The notes under the pieces were generated by a model. That model worked only from the letters and a program-made list of their open reading frames with translations. It ran no database searches and was not told where the DNA came from. The position numbers and the translations under genes are program-made. Source: [Eubacterium] eligens ATCC 27750 (lineage in GTDB: Bacteria; Bacillota; Clostridia; Lachnospirales; Lachnospiraceae). Taken from it: DNA of 64,000 bases. Shown in pieces: positions 51,008 to 61,093 of the stretch; positions within the stretch are counted from its first letter, which is position 1; each line of letters opens with the position of its first letter. The stretch is from contig NC_012778.1 of assembly GCF_000146185.1 (NCBI RefSeq), positions 1,557,001 through 1,621,000 of the forward strand, in the 5' to 3' direction.

Positions 51008-53476
51008 TTATAGTTTTTTAAGTCTGGCAAATCCTGCCAGCATTTTCTTCTGTCCGTACTCTGCAAATTCAACTGTTACCATATAGTCTCTTGCTGAATC
51101 CTCTATAGCAAGTACCTTTCCTTCGCCGAATTTCACATGGCTCACCATATCACCGACACTGTAGCCAAGTCCACCTGAAGATTTTGCACTTATATCTGCA
51201 CCTCTTGCAGCACCTATTACATTTCTTGAAGACAAGCCGCTTCGTGTAGGCACTCCTGCATAAGCACTTCTTACAGAATCTGCCGGTGTCTTTCTCTTTT
51301 CTGGTTTCTTAAGGTCAAATAATTCCATAGGGTCTTTTCCAAATCCCGGATTAGAACTGCCATTTATCTTAACCTTTCTTGAACTATATGTTCCTGCTGC
51401 CCTTCCGCCTGGTGTGCCACTTCCGTAGCTGCTAAGAATTGATCTGGCTGTTGCGCGCATGTTAATGCCTGTTGTATCCGGCTCATCTGATGTCCCGCCA
51501 TATGCAATCCTGCCTTTAGCATACCCACTGGAATTGTTTTCTATGTGCATATAATCCTTAGGAATTTCATTAATAAATCTTGAAACCTTATTCATCTGTG
51601 TTTCACCACGCACCATACGCGACTTGGCACTTGTAAGATTAAGTATTTTCTCTGCTCTTGTTATTCCAACATAGCACAGTCTTCTCTCTTCCTCTATCTC
51701 AGTTGAATCATCTGACACAATTGTCATATAGCTTGGGAAAAGTCCGTCCTCCATTCCTGTCATATACACGATTGGAAATTCCAGACCTTTCGCACTGTGC
51801 AGCGTCATAAGCATTACATGAGGCTCTGACTCATCAAGATTATCAATATCCGCTATTAAGGCAACTTCTTCAAGAAGTCCTGAAAGTGTAGGCTCTTCGC
51901 CTGCTTCTTTACAGCTCTCCTCATAGCTTACAACCTTATTAATGAATTCATCCAGATTCTCGCGTCTTGCCTCAACCTCTTCCACCGTTTCATTCTGTGA
52001 AAGGCTCTCAATATATCCTGTATCCTCAATTACAGCCTCAGCAAGCTCCTTTAATGACATAAATTCTTCTTTGGCACGCAGTCTTCCAATAAGGTCAACA
52101 AATGGCTCTAACTTGGAAAGTGCCGCATTCTTTATTGTGTCAATATCCTTTGCATTGACAAGTGCTTCCCAGAAAGTAATATCATTAAAATCTGCATATT
52201 CCTGCAATCTGTCAATCGTAGTATTACCAATCCCCCTCTTCGGAACATTTATAATTCGCTTAACCGCCTGACCATCAAGACCATTATCAATAGTTTTAAG
52301 ATAAGCAAGAATATCTTTGATTTCCTTTCGCTGATAGAAATTCTGTCCGCCATATATCTTATATGGAATGTTGTGAATCATCAGCTTTTCTTCGAGCGCT
52401 CTTGACTGTGCATTAGTTCTGTAAAGAATGGCAACATCATTATAATTCCAGCCATCCCTTACATACTCTGCAATACCACTCGCAACGCCTTCTGCTTCAT
52501 CATACCCGTTCTCATACAGAGTATAATTGACCTTCTCGCCCTCTCCGTTATCAGTCCAGAGTGACTTGCTCTTTCTGCCAATATTATTACTTATCACCGC
52601 ATTTGCAGCATTAAGAATAGTCTGCGTCGAACGGTAATTCTGCTCAAGCTTTATAACCTTAGCGCCTGTGAACACATTTTCAAAGTTAAGAATATTATAA
52701 ATGTTTGCTCCACGGAACTTATATATAGACTGGTCATCATCACCAACCACACATATATTGCCATACTTTGCTGCAAGCATTGCAACAAGCTTAAACTGTG
52801 ATGTATTAGTATCCTGATACTCATCGACCATTATATATCTGAATCTGTCCTGATAATGCTCAAGTACCTCTGCATCACTCTGAAACAGCTCAACCGTCTT
52901 GAATATCAGGTCATCAAAATCAAGTGCATTGTTAAGCTTAAGCGTCTTCTGATATTCTCTGTATACGCCCGCAATTCTTCTAAGATTATAGTCGTTACCT
53001 GCCTCAAGCTCGAACTCATCAGGAGTCTTTAACTCATCTTTAGCAGATGAAATCTTACTCATAATTGCACGCTCTTTAAGCATCTTCGTATCTATATTCA
53101 TCTTCTTACATATATCCTTGATTACAGACTTCTGGTCGTCCGTATCATATATCGTAAAGTTATTATCGTATCCAATTCTGTCTATGTATCTTCTTAAAAT
53201 TCTCACGCATGTTGAGTGGAATGTACTTACCCATACAGCCCCTGCACCCTGTGCCACAGTAGTCTCAACTCGTTCTTTCATCTCTCTTGCAGCTTTATTA
53301 GTAAATGTAATTGCCATAATATTATATGGGTCTACTCCGCATTCTTCTATTAAATATGCAATTCTGTTCGTAAGCACGCGTGTCTTTCCAGAGCCTGCTC
53401 CGGCAATAATAAGCAGCGCACCATCTGTATATTTAACTGCCCTTTTCTGGCTGTCATTCAAATCTTCTAATCTCAT
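51008..53476 (-). CDS. pcrA: ATP-dependent DNA helicase PcrA/UvrD family
   Basis: 822 residues from the ATG preceded by GGTGG; an in-frame ATG six codons upstream lacks a site. SF1 helicase motifs in order: NDSQKRAV Q-motif, Walker A AGAGSGKTRVL, TFTNKAAREM, DEYQDTN, VGDDDQSIYKFRGA, LEQNYRS, LMTLHSAKGLEFP and VGITRAEK. The C-terminal 170 residues have a flexible linker and a Tudor-like end (GDMVSHVKFGEGKVLAIE) that binds RNA polymerase in PcrA. It acts in repair and removal of stalled complexes. Confidence 0.95.
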   Translation of the reverse strand: MRLEDLNDSQKRAVKYTDGALLIIAGAGSGKTRVLTNRIAYLIEECGVDPYNIMAITFTNKAAREMKERVETTVAQGAGAVWVSTFHSTCVRILRRYIDRIGYDNNFTIYDTDDQKSVIKDICKKMNIDTKMLKERAIMSKISSAKDELKTPDEFELEAGNDYNLRRIAGVYREYQKTLKLNNALDFDDLIFKTVELFQSDAEVLEHYQDRFRYIMVDEYQDTNTSQFKLVAMLAAKYGNICVVGDDDQSIYKFRGANIYNILNFENVFTGAKVIKLEQNYRSTQTILNAANAVISNNIGRKSKSLWTDNGEGEKVNYTLYENGYDEAEGVASGIAEYVRDGWNYNDVAILYRTNAQSRALEEKLMIHNIPYKIYGGQNFYQRKEIKDILAYLKTIDNGLDGQAVKRIINVPKRGIGNTTIDRLQEYADFNDITFWEALVNAKDIDTIKNAALSKLEPFVDLIGRLRAKEEFMSLKELAEAVIEDTGYIESLSQNETVEEVEARRENLDEFINKVVSYEESCKEAGEEPTLSGLLEEVALIADIDNLDESEPHVMLMTLHSAKGLEFPIVYMTGMEDGLFPSYMTIVSDDSTEIEEERRLCYVGITRAEKILNLTSAKSRMVRGETQMNKVSRFINEIPKDYMHIENNSSGYAKGRIAYGGTSDEPDTTGINMRATARSILSSYGSGTPGGRAAGTYSSRKVKINGSSNPGFGKDPMELFDLKKPEKRKTPADSVRSAYAGVPTRSGLSSRNVIGAARGADISAKSSGGLGYSVGDMVSHVKFGEGKVLAIEDSARDYMVTVEFAEYGQKKMLAGFARLKKL

Positions 53477-53534
53477 ATATCCACCTTCATGCAAATGTGA
53501 AATCTATATCCACCTTATTTCTGCCAACTACCAC

Positions 53535-53563
53535 ATTATACAAAAACAACGGGATGTTGCCAA
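53535..53563 (-). promoter_or_regulatory. Promoter of pcrA
   Basis: Minus-strand TTGGCA (complement 53558-53563), 17-base spacer, TATAAT (complement 53535-53540), about 60 bp before the ATG. The -35 box lies in the loop/arm of the upstream terminator. Confidence 0.6.
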
Positions 53564-53582
53564 GCCAATATGACAACATCCC
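53551..53582 (-). terminator. Terminator of the SPFH/PspA operon
   Basis: Perfect 9-bp arms GGGATGTTG / CAACATCCC with a 14-base loop, followed on the minus strand by GTTGTTTTTG, about 40 bp after the SPFH stop. Confidence 0.75.
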
Positions 53583-53623
53583 TGATTGTTATTTATTAAA
53601 TTCACATATTACTAATTGTCAGA

Positions 53624-54580
53624 TTATGCAAGCTTTGTTCCACAGTTAGAACAGAACTTAGCGCCATTAGTTGGTGTTCCACAGTTAGGACAGAACTTAG
53701 GTGCTGTGCCACCTGACACATTTGCATTATTATTCATTGCAGTATTCATGTTATTCATCATCTGCTGTCCAACCTGCATTCCCATCTGGAGCTGCATCAT
53801 ATCACTGGCAATATTCGAACCGCCTCTTGAATTGCCGATACTATCAGCCATAGCCATCTGTGTATATCTGTTCATATCTCCAACCATTGCCTGAGAAGCT
53901 GCCTTATTAGTCATCTTCTGTACTTCTTCCGGATAAGAGAAGCTTGAGATAGTAAAGCTTGTTATTGTGATTCCTAACTTGCTCATCTCCATATCAAGGT
54001 CTGTCTTAATACCCGCTGAGATATCATAAGCATTAGCCTGAAGATTAAACATATCCTTGCCTTCTTTAGAAATCCACTTCATAAGAAGCTGGTCAAGAAC
54101 TGCTGATATTCTTTCCTTAACATCTGCAACAGTGTACATCTGCTTTACACCTGCTACCTTGTCTATAAGCGTAATGTAATCAGATACTGAAAACGAGAAG
54201 TTACCGAAAGCTCTTATTGGCATGCCACCTGGAAGTGCCTGTGTTGGAATAAGAATAGGATTCTTAGTTCCCCACTTCTCTGTGAATTCCTTAGTATTAA
54301 CGAATAAAACTTCAGCTCTTACTCCACTGTTGAAGCCAAACTTAAAGCCTTTAAGTGTTGATAAGAATGGAATAATCTGTGATTCAATATCAAAGCTTCC
54401 CTCGTCCTTAAAAATACCTTCAATCTTACCATTGTACATAAAGATTGCATCCTGGCCGGCGCGGATAATCAGCTTACTGCCTTTCTTGATTTCTCTGTTG
54501 GTCCATTTCCAGAAGATTATATCATCTCTGTACTCTTCCCATTCAACTACGTTGGCAAACTGCCCTTTGAATAATCCCAT
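53624..54580 (-). CDS. SPFH-domain protein with zinc-ribbon tail (YdjI-like)
   Basis: A 318-residue protein: an SPFH/virion-core-like domain (about 10-215, GSKLIIRAGQDAIFMYNGKIEG at the start), an Asn/Met-rich low-complexity linker (about 235-290) and a C-terminal double CxxC ribbon (FCPNCGTPT and FCSNCGTKL). In Bacillus the homologue YdjI recruits the PspA/LiaH-type protein to the membrane. The pspA-like gene directly upstream (53 bp apart) in the same operon supports a membrane-stress role. Confidence 0.85.
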   Translation of the reverse strand: MGLFKGQFANVVEWEEYRDDIIFWKWTNREIKKGSKLIIRAGQDAIFMYNGKIEGIFKDEGSFDIESQIIPFLSTLKGFKFGFNSGVRAEVLFVNTKEFTEKWGTKNPILIPTQALPGGMPIRAFGNFSFSVSDYITLIDKVAGVKQMYTVADVKERISAVLDQLLMKWISKEGKDMFNLQANAYDISAGIKTDLDMEMSKLGITITSFTISSFSYPEEVQKMTNKAASQAMVGDMNRYTQMAMADSIGNSRGGSNIASDMMQLQMGMQVGQQMMNNMNTAMNNNANVSGGTAPKFCPNCGTPTNGAKFCSNCGTKLA

Positions 54581-54633
54581 GTTCCCTCTCCTTATCTATG
54601 TATTGCTTATCTCATTATAAATGTGCTTCTGAA

Positions 54634-55317
54634 TTATAAGCCCATCTGAGCCTTAAGTGCTGCTAATTCATCATCAACTGCTGTGTTAGCTGGCTCTGCA
54701 TCATACTTAGCTGCAAGACTGTCAACATCTGCCTCAAGCTGTGTCTGGTTAAGCTCTGCCATTGCATTAGCCTCGTCAAGCATCTTATTAGCCTTAGCCT
54801 CCATCTTACCGAATGCATCCATGCTTGTTCCAACACTGTTAACACTTGAACCAACCTTGTTGATTCTCTCCTGAGCCTTAGCTGCTGCAACCTTAGCCTT
54901 AACTGCATCTCTTCTTGCTTCAAGAGACTGGATATCCTTGCAGAGCTTATCATGCATCTGACGCATCTTAGCTGCATTGTCTGCTGCAATATTATATGTC
55001 TGCTGTAATGTAGCCTGCTTAGAAACTAACTGCTGCTTCTTCTCAAGGAATGTTCTTGCATCTGCCTCGTTGCCAGCCTTAAGAGCTTTTTCTGCATATG
55101 ACTGATACTTGGCAACATCTGCTGTGCATTCATCAAGCTCTCTTTTACATCTTGTCTCCTCAGCCATAACTGAAGCTGTCTCTGCCTTAACCTTTCCAAG
55201 GTCGCTCTCAAGATTTCTCATGTACTGGTCAATCATCTTCTCTGGATCTTCACACTTATCGAGAAGTGCATTGATGTTAGCGCTCATAATGTCCTTGAAT
55301 CTTGTTAAAATACCCAT
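54634..55317 (-). CDS. PspA/IM30/LiaH-family membrane-stress protein
   Basis: 227 residues from the ATG with GGAGG; an in-frame ATG 12 codons upstream is not preceded by a site. It starts MGILTRFKDIMSANINALL and continues as a long coiled coil with EDPEKMIDQYMRN, the PspA signature. There is no TM segment. It oligomerises on stressed membranes. It forms an operon with the SPFH protein. The upstream leader contains a short GTGCC/GGCAC hairpin near 55345, possibly regulatory. Confidence 0.9.
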   Translation of the reverse strand: MGILTRFKDIMSANINALLDKCEDPEKMIDQYMRNLESDLGKVKAETASVMAEETRCKRELDECTADVAKYQSYAEKALKAGNEADARTFLEKKQQLVSKQATLQQTYNIAADNAAKMRQMHDKLCKDIQSLEARRDAVKAKVAAAKAQERINKVGSSVNSVGTSMDAFGKMEAKANKMLDEANAMAELNQTQLEADVDSLAAKYDAEPANTAVDDELAALKAQMGL

Positions 55318-55636
55318 AATAATCCTCCATTCCTGTGCCGCTTTCTGGCACATATCACCCTCTGGTGCATCCGAATTCTGTCTCCCAGAATTCTTAAAAA
55401 ACCTTTTTCATTATAATATATCAGGAGTAAAAAGTCACGAATATTTGCTCCTATGAAACATATTTTATATTCTTGTAATAAAAATTAAAATATCATAATA
55501 TGCACAATACACTATGCTAAAGTTCATTATATTATTCCTACTTGAAATGTGGTTTTAAAAACTATATAATATAGCTTAAGCATTAATATAAATGTATTCT
55601 CTCATGAATACGCATTTTTAAAGAAATGAGGAACAT
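55318..55636. other. Intergenic region between the divergent PspA and DUF1836 genes
   Basis: 319 bp that must hold both promoters. The left 60 bp contains a short GTGCC-GGCAC hairpin and an AGAATTC repeat; the rest is AT-rich. I see no gene. Confidence 0.5.
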
Positions 55637-56278
55637 ATGAACAACGATATTAAAGAGCTTATGAGTGGTATTCTTAAAGATATGTCCGCTCTTAACTATA
55701 TAAAACCCGGAGATGTGCCTAACATCAACCTGTACATGGATCAGGTTACAACATTTATGTATGAACATCTTCACGATACAAAGCGTACCACTGATGATAA
55801 AGTACTAACCAAAACAATGATTAACAACTATGCCAAAAACAATCTGCTGCCATCACCAGTAAAGAAAAAGTACTCTAAGGAACACATATATATCCTTACA
55901 TTTATCTATTACTTTAAGAACATTCTCTCAATAAGTGATATACAGAAAATGCTCAATCCTCTCACTGAGAAATTCTTTGATGAAGGTTCCAAGCCGGATC
56001 TGGATTATATATATAATGAGATTTTTTCAATGGAATCCTCTCTTGCAAGGCCATTATCTAAAGATATATTTGCAAAGTCTGAACAGGCAAGCAATGCATT
56101 TTCAGATGTAAAGGATGATGATGACAGAGAATTCTTACAGTTCTTCAGCCTTGTATGCCTTTTAAGCTTTGATGTATACATGAAGAAGAACATGATTGAA
56201 AGTCTGATTGATGATTACTCTGCCAAGCATGCGCCAAAGCATCCTGAGAAGCCTGATAAAACAGACAAAAAGAAATAA
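55637..56278 (+). CDS. DUF1836 protein
   Basis: A 213-residue protein with the DUF1836 pattern: VPNINLYMDQVTTFM, DKVLTKTMINNYAKNNLLPSP and YSKEHIYILTFIYYFKNILS, a MerR-like winged-helix reading head followed by helices. It probably binds DNA or acts as a regulator, widespread in Firmicutes but uncharacterised. GAGG precedes the ATG. It shares a bidirectional terminator with the convergent YerC gene. Confidence 0.85.
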   Translation: MNNDIKELMSGILKDMSALNYIKPGDVPNINLYMDQVTTFMYEHLHDTKRTTDDKVLTKTMINNYAKNNLLPSPVKKKYSKEHIYILTFIYYFKNILSISDIQKMLNPLTEKFFDEGSKPDLDYIYNEIFSMESSLARPLSKDIFAKSEQASNAFSDVKDDDDREFLQFFSLVCLLSFDVYMKKNMIESLIDDYSAKHAPKHPEKPDKTDKKK

Positions 56279-56290
56279 TCCATACAAATT

Positions 56291-56324
56291 AAGGGAACTG
56301 CCAGTACTGACAGTTCCCTTTTAC
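56291..56324. terminator. Bidirectional terminator between DUF1836 and YerC genes
   Basis: Perfect 10-bp arms AAGGGAACTG / CAGTTCCCTT with a 10-base loop and T/A runs on both sides; serves both convergent genes. Confidence 0.8.
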
Positions 56325-56337
56325 ATTGCTTCATATA

Positions 56338-56652
56338 TTACTTATTATCTTCTGACTCTTTCTCAAGCATGCCAAGTCTTTCAAATACTCTGTCATACCC
56401 GTCATTACCATAATTAAGCGAACGGTTTACCCTGCTGATTGTCGCAGTAGACGCACCTGTCTTCTCTGCAATATCAAGATATGTCCTGTGTTCTCTTAAC
56501 ATCTTGGCAACCTCAAATCTCTGGGATAAGGATAAAATCTCGTTAATTGTACATACATCCTCAAAGAAATCGTATGCTTCATCTAAATCCTTAAGACTTA
56601 ATATTGCCTGAAAAAGCTGCTCAACAGCCTGTGTCTTTAACTTATTGTTCAT
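56338..56652 (-). CDS. YerC/YecD family TrpR-like regulator
   Basis: A 104-residue protein with a TrpR-type helix-turn-helix: SLSQRFEVAKMLREHRTYLD, then EKTGASTATISRVNRSLNYG, which is the hallmark of YerC/YecD. In Bacillus yerC is also near pcrA, so this grouping is conserved. The ligand, if any, is unknown. GGTGG precedes the ATG. Confidence 0.92.
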   Translation of the reverse strand: MNNKLKTQAVEQLFQAILSLKDLDEAYDFFEDVCTINEILSLSQRFEVAKMLREHRTYLDIAEKTGASTATISRVNRSLNYGNDGYDRVFERLGMLEKESEDNK

Positions 56653-56734
56653 AATTATCCACCCCGGTTTTCCAAAAATAACATTGGCTTATTACTTTTA
56701 AATTTTAACACAGTGAAGTTTTAAAGTAAAGACA

Positions 56735-59422
56735 TTATTCACTTCTTAATGCCACAACAGGGTCTTTTTTAGCTGCAAGCTTTGCTGGGATAAGTCCGGC
56801 AATAAATGTAAGGAACATGCTTATTATTATAAGTATTACTCCTCCTGCAACCGGAAGCTGTGCAACATTGGAAATGTCTGTAAGGTGCTTAATCAACGCA
56901 TTTGCAGGTATGCACAACAATAAAGTTACAACAATGCCGAGTGCGCCTGAGACAAAACCTTCAATAAGTGTCTCTGCATTGAATATTCTTGAAACATCTT
57001 TCTTAGAAGCACCAATACTTCTTAATACTCCAATTTCCTTAGTTCTTTCAAGTACTGAAATGTATGTGATAATACCTATCATTATTGAAGAAACTATAAG
57101 TGATATTGCAACAAATGCTATTAATACATAAGAGATTGCATTAATAATTGTACTTACTGATGACATCATTATTCCAACATAATCTGTGTAGTTAATAACA
57201 TTTTCTTCCTTGCCATCGTCCTGCTGCAGCTTATTGTAATCCTTGATAATATTCTGAACCTTCTCCTTAGAATCAAAATCAGTTGCATATATATCTATCT
57301 GTGAAGGTGTATCAAGGTCTGTAATTCCAAGCTTCGACTTATTGCTGTCTAATGTTGCATCTGTTGTTCTAGCCTTTAGTGACGCTGAGAAAAGCTGTAG
57401 TATCTGATCATCGCTCATTCCACTTGTCATTGCCTGCATCTGAGCGCTTTCCTCTGGTGAAAGTGTTGCCATATATGCATTTACATCATCCATTGTAATC
57501 TCTGTATTCCTGTCATTGTCAAATGGAACTCCTGTAAATACATCAACGCTTGTATCAGCAAGCTGTGCCTTGGCTATCTCACTGTTTTTTACTTCTTCGA
57601 TAATGTATTCCGTAAGCTTTGCTGTATAACCGATTCCACTTGAAAGTGAAGTACTGACTGCATCATCATTAGGTCTGATTATTCCACATACTTTAATGTC
57701 AGTTCCGTTATTTACAACATTTGTCATATACTTATCATCTTTGCTGTAATCGTCCCATGTACCAGTCACATCATTGTACTTATACATGTCTGTAGGCATA
57801 ACAAGCTTAAACTCTGTATCAAGAATCTCGTCAAATGTATAGCTTATATCTTTTTTTGTTTCGTATGATTCACCAACCATCATTTTCTTAAAGAGTGTTC
57901 TTACTTCCTCAGGGTCTTTAAGACCTAATGAGTAAAGTGTATAATCATCAACCTCGTTATTCTTATCTGCAACAAGCACAACCTCATTGAAATTCTCTGG
58001 CCAGTGTCCTGCAAGGACATCATACTGCTCATCAAGAACCTGCTGGTTTCCTAAAAGCTGGTTCCACACACTGCTGTTAGAAAACATTCCCATGCCCATA
58101 CCAGATGACATTGAAGAAGATGCGCTTGTTGCACCTTCGCCATATATCGAATCAAACATTGTACCTGGGTTTAACTGCTCAACACCGTTAGAAGTATCCT
58201 TCATATAAATGTTAAGAGGAACATCATATGAATACTGGATATCACTTACATATGACTTAATGTCAGAGCTGCCGTTTTCAATGTATTTCTTAAACTCAGA
58301 AAGGTTATTGCTCTTAACTTCCTTTACCATGGTATTGATCATGTCACCCATGATATCGTTAGAATATATTTTAGACTTATCCTCATGCTCTTCTGAATCC
58401 GAATTACCTGTCATGCTTGATACCATACTGCTTATATCAATGGCTTCCGCCTGAAGTGTTATAGGATAACTCGAAAGCGTATCTCTCTGAACCCTGTCTA
58501 TGTATAACTGGATACCATTTGAGATAGACAAAATCATTGCAATACCGATAATTCCTATGCTTCCTGCAAATGCAGTAAGAATCGTTCTTGTTTTCTTAGT
58601 CATCAGGTTATTAAAGGAAAGCGAAAGAGCTGTAAAGAATGACATAGATGTTTTCTGCTTATTTCCTGACTTTTTAGTCTTCTTTTCTGATGTCTTAACC
58701 TTAGCAGCCTCTTTAGCCCTGATATCAGCTTCCATATCTTCTAACGAATATGGATCAGAGTCATCAGTTATCACACCATCTAATAATCTGACTATTCTTG
58801 TAGAATAATCTTTGGCAAGCTCCGGATTATGAGTTACCATAATTATAAGTCTGTCCTTTGATATCTCCTTTAAAAGCTCCATAATCTGGATACTTGTCTC
58901 TGTGTCAAGCGCTCCTGTAGGCTCGTCAGCAAGCAGGATATCAGGATTATTTACAAGTGCTCTTGCAATAGCAACCCTCTGCATCTGTCCACCTGACATC
59001 TGATTAGGCTTCTTGTGAATCTGCTCTCCAAGTCCAACTTTCTCAAGTGCCTCTATCGCTCTTTTCTTTCTCTCTGCCTTAGATACACCTGAAAGCGTAA
59101 GTGCAAGCTCTACATTAGATAAAACAGTCTGGTGCGGAATCAGATTGTAACTCTGAAACACAAAACCAATAGAATTATTTCTGTAAAAATCCCAGTCTCT
59201 GTCCTTATAATTCTTAGTTGACACTCCATTTATCTTAAGGTCGCCGCTCGTATACTTATCAAGTCCGCCTATAATATTAAGCATAGTGGTCTTACCACAT
59301 CCGGACTGTCCAAGAATCGACACGAACTCACAGTCCCTGAACCTAAGATTAATGCCCTTAAGTGCGCTCACAGTAGTAGAACCGGACACATAGTCTTTCT
59401 TTATATCATTTAATTCAAGCAT
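56735..59422 (-). CDS. MacB-like ABC transporter, ATPase-permease fusion
   Basis: An 895-residue fusion. The N-terminal ATPase (about 1-225) has Walker A GQSGCGKTTML, signature MSGGQMQR and Walker B ILLADEPTGALD. A basic linker (KKTKKSGNKQK) leads to TM1 (about 280-302), a large extracytoplasmic domain of about 450 residues and three C-terminal TMs with the FtsX coupling segment (IGVLRSIGASKKDV). Firmicutes commonly have this fused form. The extracellular domain contains Ser/Met-rich stretches (ATSASSSMSSGMGMGMF). The substrate is unknown; peptide or lipid export is likely. Confidence 0.93.
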   Translation of the reverse strand: MLELNDIKKDYVSGSTTVSALKGINLRFRDCEFVSILGQSGCGKTTMLNIIGGLDKYTSGDLKINGVSTKNYKDRDWDFYRNNSIGFVFQSYNLIPHQTVLSNVELALTLSGVSKAERKKRAIEALEKVGLGEQIHKKPNQMSGGQMQRVAIARALVNNPDILLADEPTGALDTETSIQIMELLKEISKDRLIIMVTHNPELAKDYSTRIVRLLDGVITDDSDPYSLEDMEADIRAKEAAKVKTSEKKTKKSGNKQKTSMSFFTALSLSFNNLMTKKTRTILTAFAGSIGIIGIAMILSISNGIQLYIDRVQRDTLSSYPITLQAEAIDISSMVSSMTGNSDSEEHEDKSKIYSNDIMGDMINTMVKEVKSNNLSEFKKYIENGSSDIKSYVSDIQYSYDVPLNIYMKDTSNGVEQLNPGTMFDSIYGEGATSASSSMSSGMGMGMFSNSSVWNQLLGNQQVLDEQYDVLAGHWPENFNEVVLVADKNNEVDDYTLYSLGLKDPEEVRTLFKKMMVGESYETKKDISYTFDEILDTEFKLVMPTDMYKYNDVTGTWDDYSKDDKYMTNVVNNGTDIKVCGIIRPNDDAVSTSLSSGIGYTAKLTEYIIEEVKNSEIAKAQLADTSVDVFTGVPFDNDRNTEITMDDVNAYMATLSPEESAQMQAMTSGMSDDQILQLFSASLKARTTDATLDSNKSKLGITDLDTPSQIDIYATDFDSKEKVQNIIKDYNKLQQDDGKEENVINYTDYVGIMMSSVSTIINAISYVLIAFVAISLIVSSIMIGIITYISVLERTKEIGVLRSIGASKKDVSRIFNAETLIEGFVSGALGIVVTLLLCIPANALIKHLTDISNVAQLPVAGGVILIIISMFLTFIAGLIPAKLAAKKDPVVALRSE

Positions 59423-59451
59423 GGAATACTCCTTTTATTTTATTAAGGGTT

Positions 59452-59745
59452 GCGGATTGGGAATTGGTCTGCATCCTTCAACTTGCGTACATGACGTTGT
59501 GGCATCTGACTATAGCATACGCTTTCAGGAATCCTGCGCTTAGTGTAACTAAATGCCGCTATCTACAGAGTTTATTACGGTGTGTCAAATCAAACGCGCT
59601 TCGCTTGAACGAGATTTGACGCACCGCCCTTATGTATATAGCGACATTAAGTTACACACAGCTCGGATTATTCAAGCGTATGCTATAGTCAGACACCGCA
59701 ACTGATATACACAACATTTAAGACGCAGACCAATTCCCAATCCGC
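59452..59745. repeat. 294-bp near-perfect palindromic element
   Basis: Outer arms of 21 bp are perfect (59452-59472 with 59725-59745). Further inside, a 20-bp pair TCTGACTATAGCATACGCTT / AAGCGTATGCTATAGTCAGA, then GTGTAACT... / ...AGTTACAC, and at the centre GTGTCAAATC / GATTTGACGC around an Ala-rich-like loop. It encodes no protein. This is the structure of a MITE or large REP-like element that folds into one long hairpin. It fills most of the 434-bp gap. Confidence 0.8.
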
Positions 59746-59856
59746 AGTCCTCAATTAATATACACCATGGAAAGCTTGGCTTGCAATTTATTCCAGCACA
59801 TTTTATACTAATATTGTTTTTTGTTTATAAAAATATAATGATTACTAGGAGTCTAT

Positions 59857-61059
59857 GTGAAACATTTTATCAGATTAAGATTAAAGAATTTAACAGCCAT
59901 TGGTCTTTCGCTTTGCATGGCAGCTACATTTGCTGTTCCATTTTTTGCTTATCCTGACCAGTTGATGGCTGATACACAGAATGACCTCGACGCTGTTAAT
60001 AAACAGCTTGAAGAATTAAGAAATAAACAGAGCGAACTCAATGCATCTTACGGGGAGCTTAACGAGAAGCTGTCTGCTTCCGGAGAGAAGCTGTCTTCTA
60101 TTGAGGATGCAGTTAATGCGAAGCAGTCTGAGATTGATGCTACCAATATCCAGGTTGCTGATATGCAGGCAGAGATTGACCAACAGTACGCCGCCATGAA
60201 ACTTCGTATTCAGTTTATGTATGAGAATAATAATACTACTATCCTGTCAACGCTTCTGTCGGCTGAAAGCCTTTCTGACCTTTTATCCAAGTCAGAATAT
60301 ATCCAGCAGATTTCTAATTATGACCACCAGAAGATGCAGGAATTAAGTAACCTTCTGGCTTCTCTTAAAGAAACTCAGGCAAAGCTTGAAGAAGAGATGA
60401 CCGAACTTGTCACTCTTAAAGATGATGCAGCCCGCGAAGCTGATAATTTTGCTGTGCTTCTCTCACAATGCCAGACAGAGCTTGACACTACAAGTGACAG
60501 CATTACTGATGCAGAGGCACTTGCGCTTGAATACGAAAAGCAGATTGAACAGGAAATGTTAGAGCGTCAGCGCCGTGAAATGGAAGCCCTTGAAGCTGCA
60601 AAAAAAGCACAGGAAGAGGCTGACAAAGTCAATAACGCCGGTAATACAGGCAATAATTCATCTTCCGGCTCTGCTATGGTTGACCAGAACGCTCTTAACA
60701 ATGTTCTTAAGAATCACACTGCCGAAGATGTTGCAATGCTCGCAGCAATTATTGAATGTGAAGCCGGCAACCAGTCATATGAGGGCAAATGTGCTGTAGG
60801 AAGTGTTGTTATCAACAGAGTTGCAGACCCACGCTTTGCCAACAGCATAAGCGGCGTAATATATGCACCTTACCAGTTTTCACCTGTTGCCAGCGGACGA
60901 TTTGCAATAGTACTTGCAAGAGGTGCAAATGCAGCCTGCACCCAGGCAGCCGTTGATGTGCTTAACGGTTATATCAATATTAACGCACTATATTTTCATG
61001 TATATGACAGTTCTGTCGATGTGGGCGGAACCGTTATCGGAGATCATGTATTTTACTAA
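59857..61059 (+). CDS. Secreted cell-wall hydrolase: coiled coil plus SleB-type domain
   Basis: A 400-residue protein from a GTG start with AGGAG. It has a signal peptide (about 10-37), a long coiled coil (about 40-260, PcsB-like) and a Asn/Ser-rich linker. The C-terminal SleB/Hydrolase_2 domain (about 285-400) has AAIIECEAGNQSYEGK, where the first Glu is the presumed catalytic acid, and GSVVINRV, YQFSPV and VIGDHVFY. It likely cleaves peptidoglycan during growth or division, with the coiled coil as a regulatory arm. No spore-specific context. Confidence 0.87.
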   Translation: MKHFIRLRLKNLTAIGLSLCMAATFAVPFFAYPDQLMADTQNDLDAVNKQLEELRNKQSELNASYGELNEKLSASGEKLSSIEDAVNAKQSEIDATNIQVADMQAEIDQQYAAMKLRIQFMYENNNTTILSTLLSAESLSDLLSKSEYIQQISNYDHQKMQELSNLLASLKETQAKLEEEMTELVTLKDDAAREADNFAVLLSQCQTELDTTSDSITDAEALALEYEKQIEQEMLERQRREMEALEAAKKAQEEADKVNNAGNTGNNSSSGSAMVDQNALNNVLKNHTAEDVAMLAAIIECEAGNQSYEGKCAVGSVVINRVADPRFANSISGVIYAPYQFSPVASGRFAIVLARGANAACTQAAVDVLNGYININALYFHVYDSSVDVGGTVIGDHVFY

Positions 61060-61093
61060 CTCATTAAATATACCAAGGGGAGAATTATTAACT

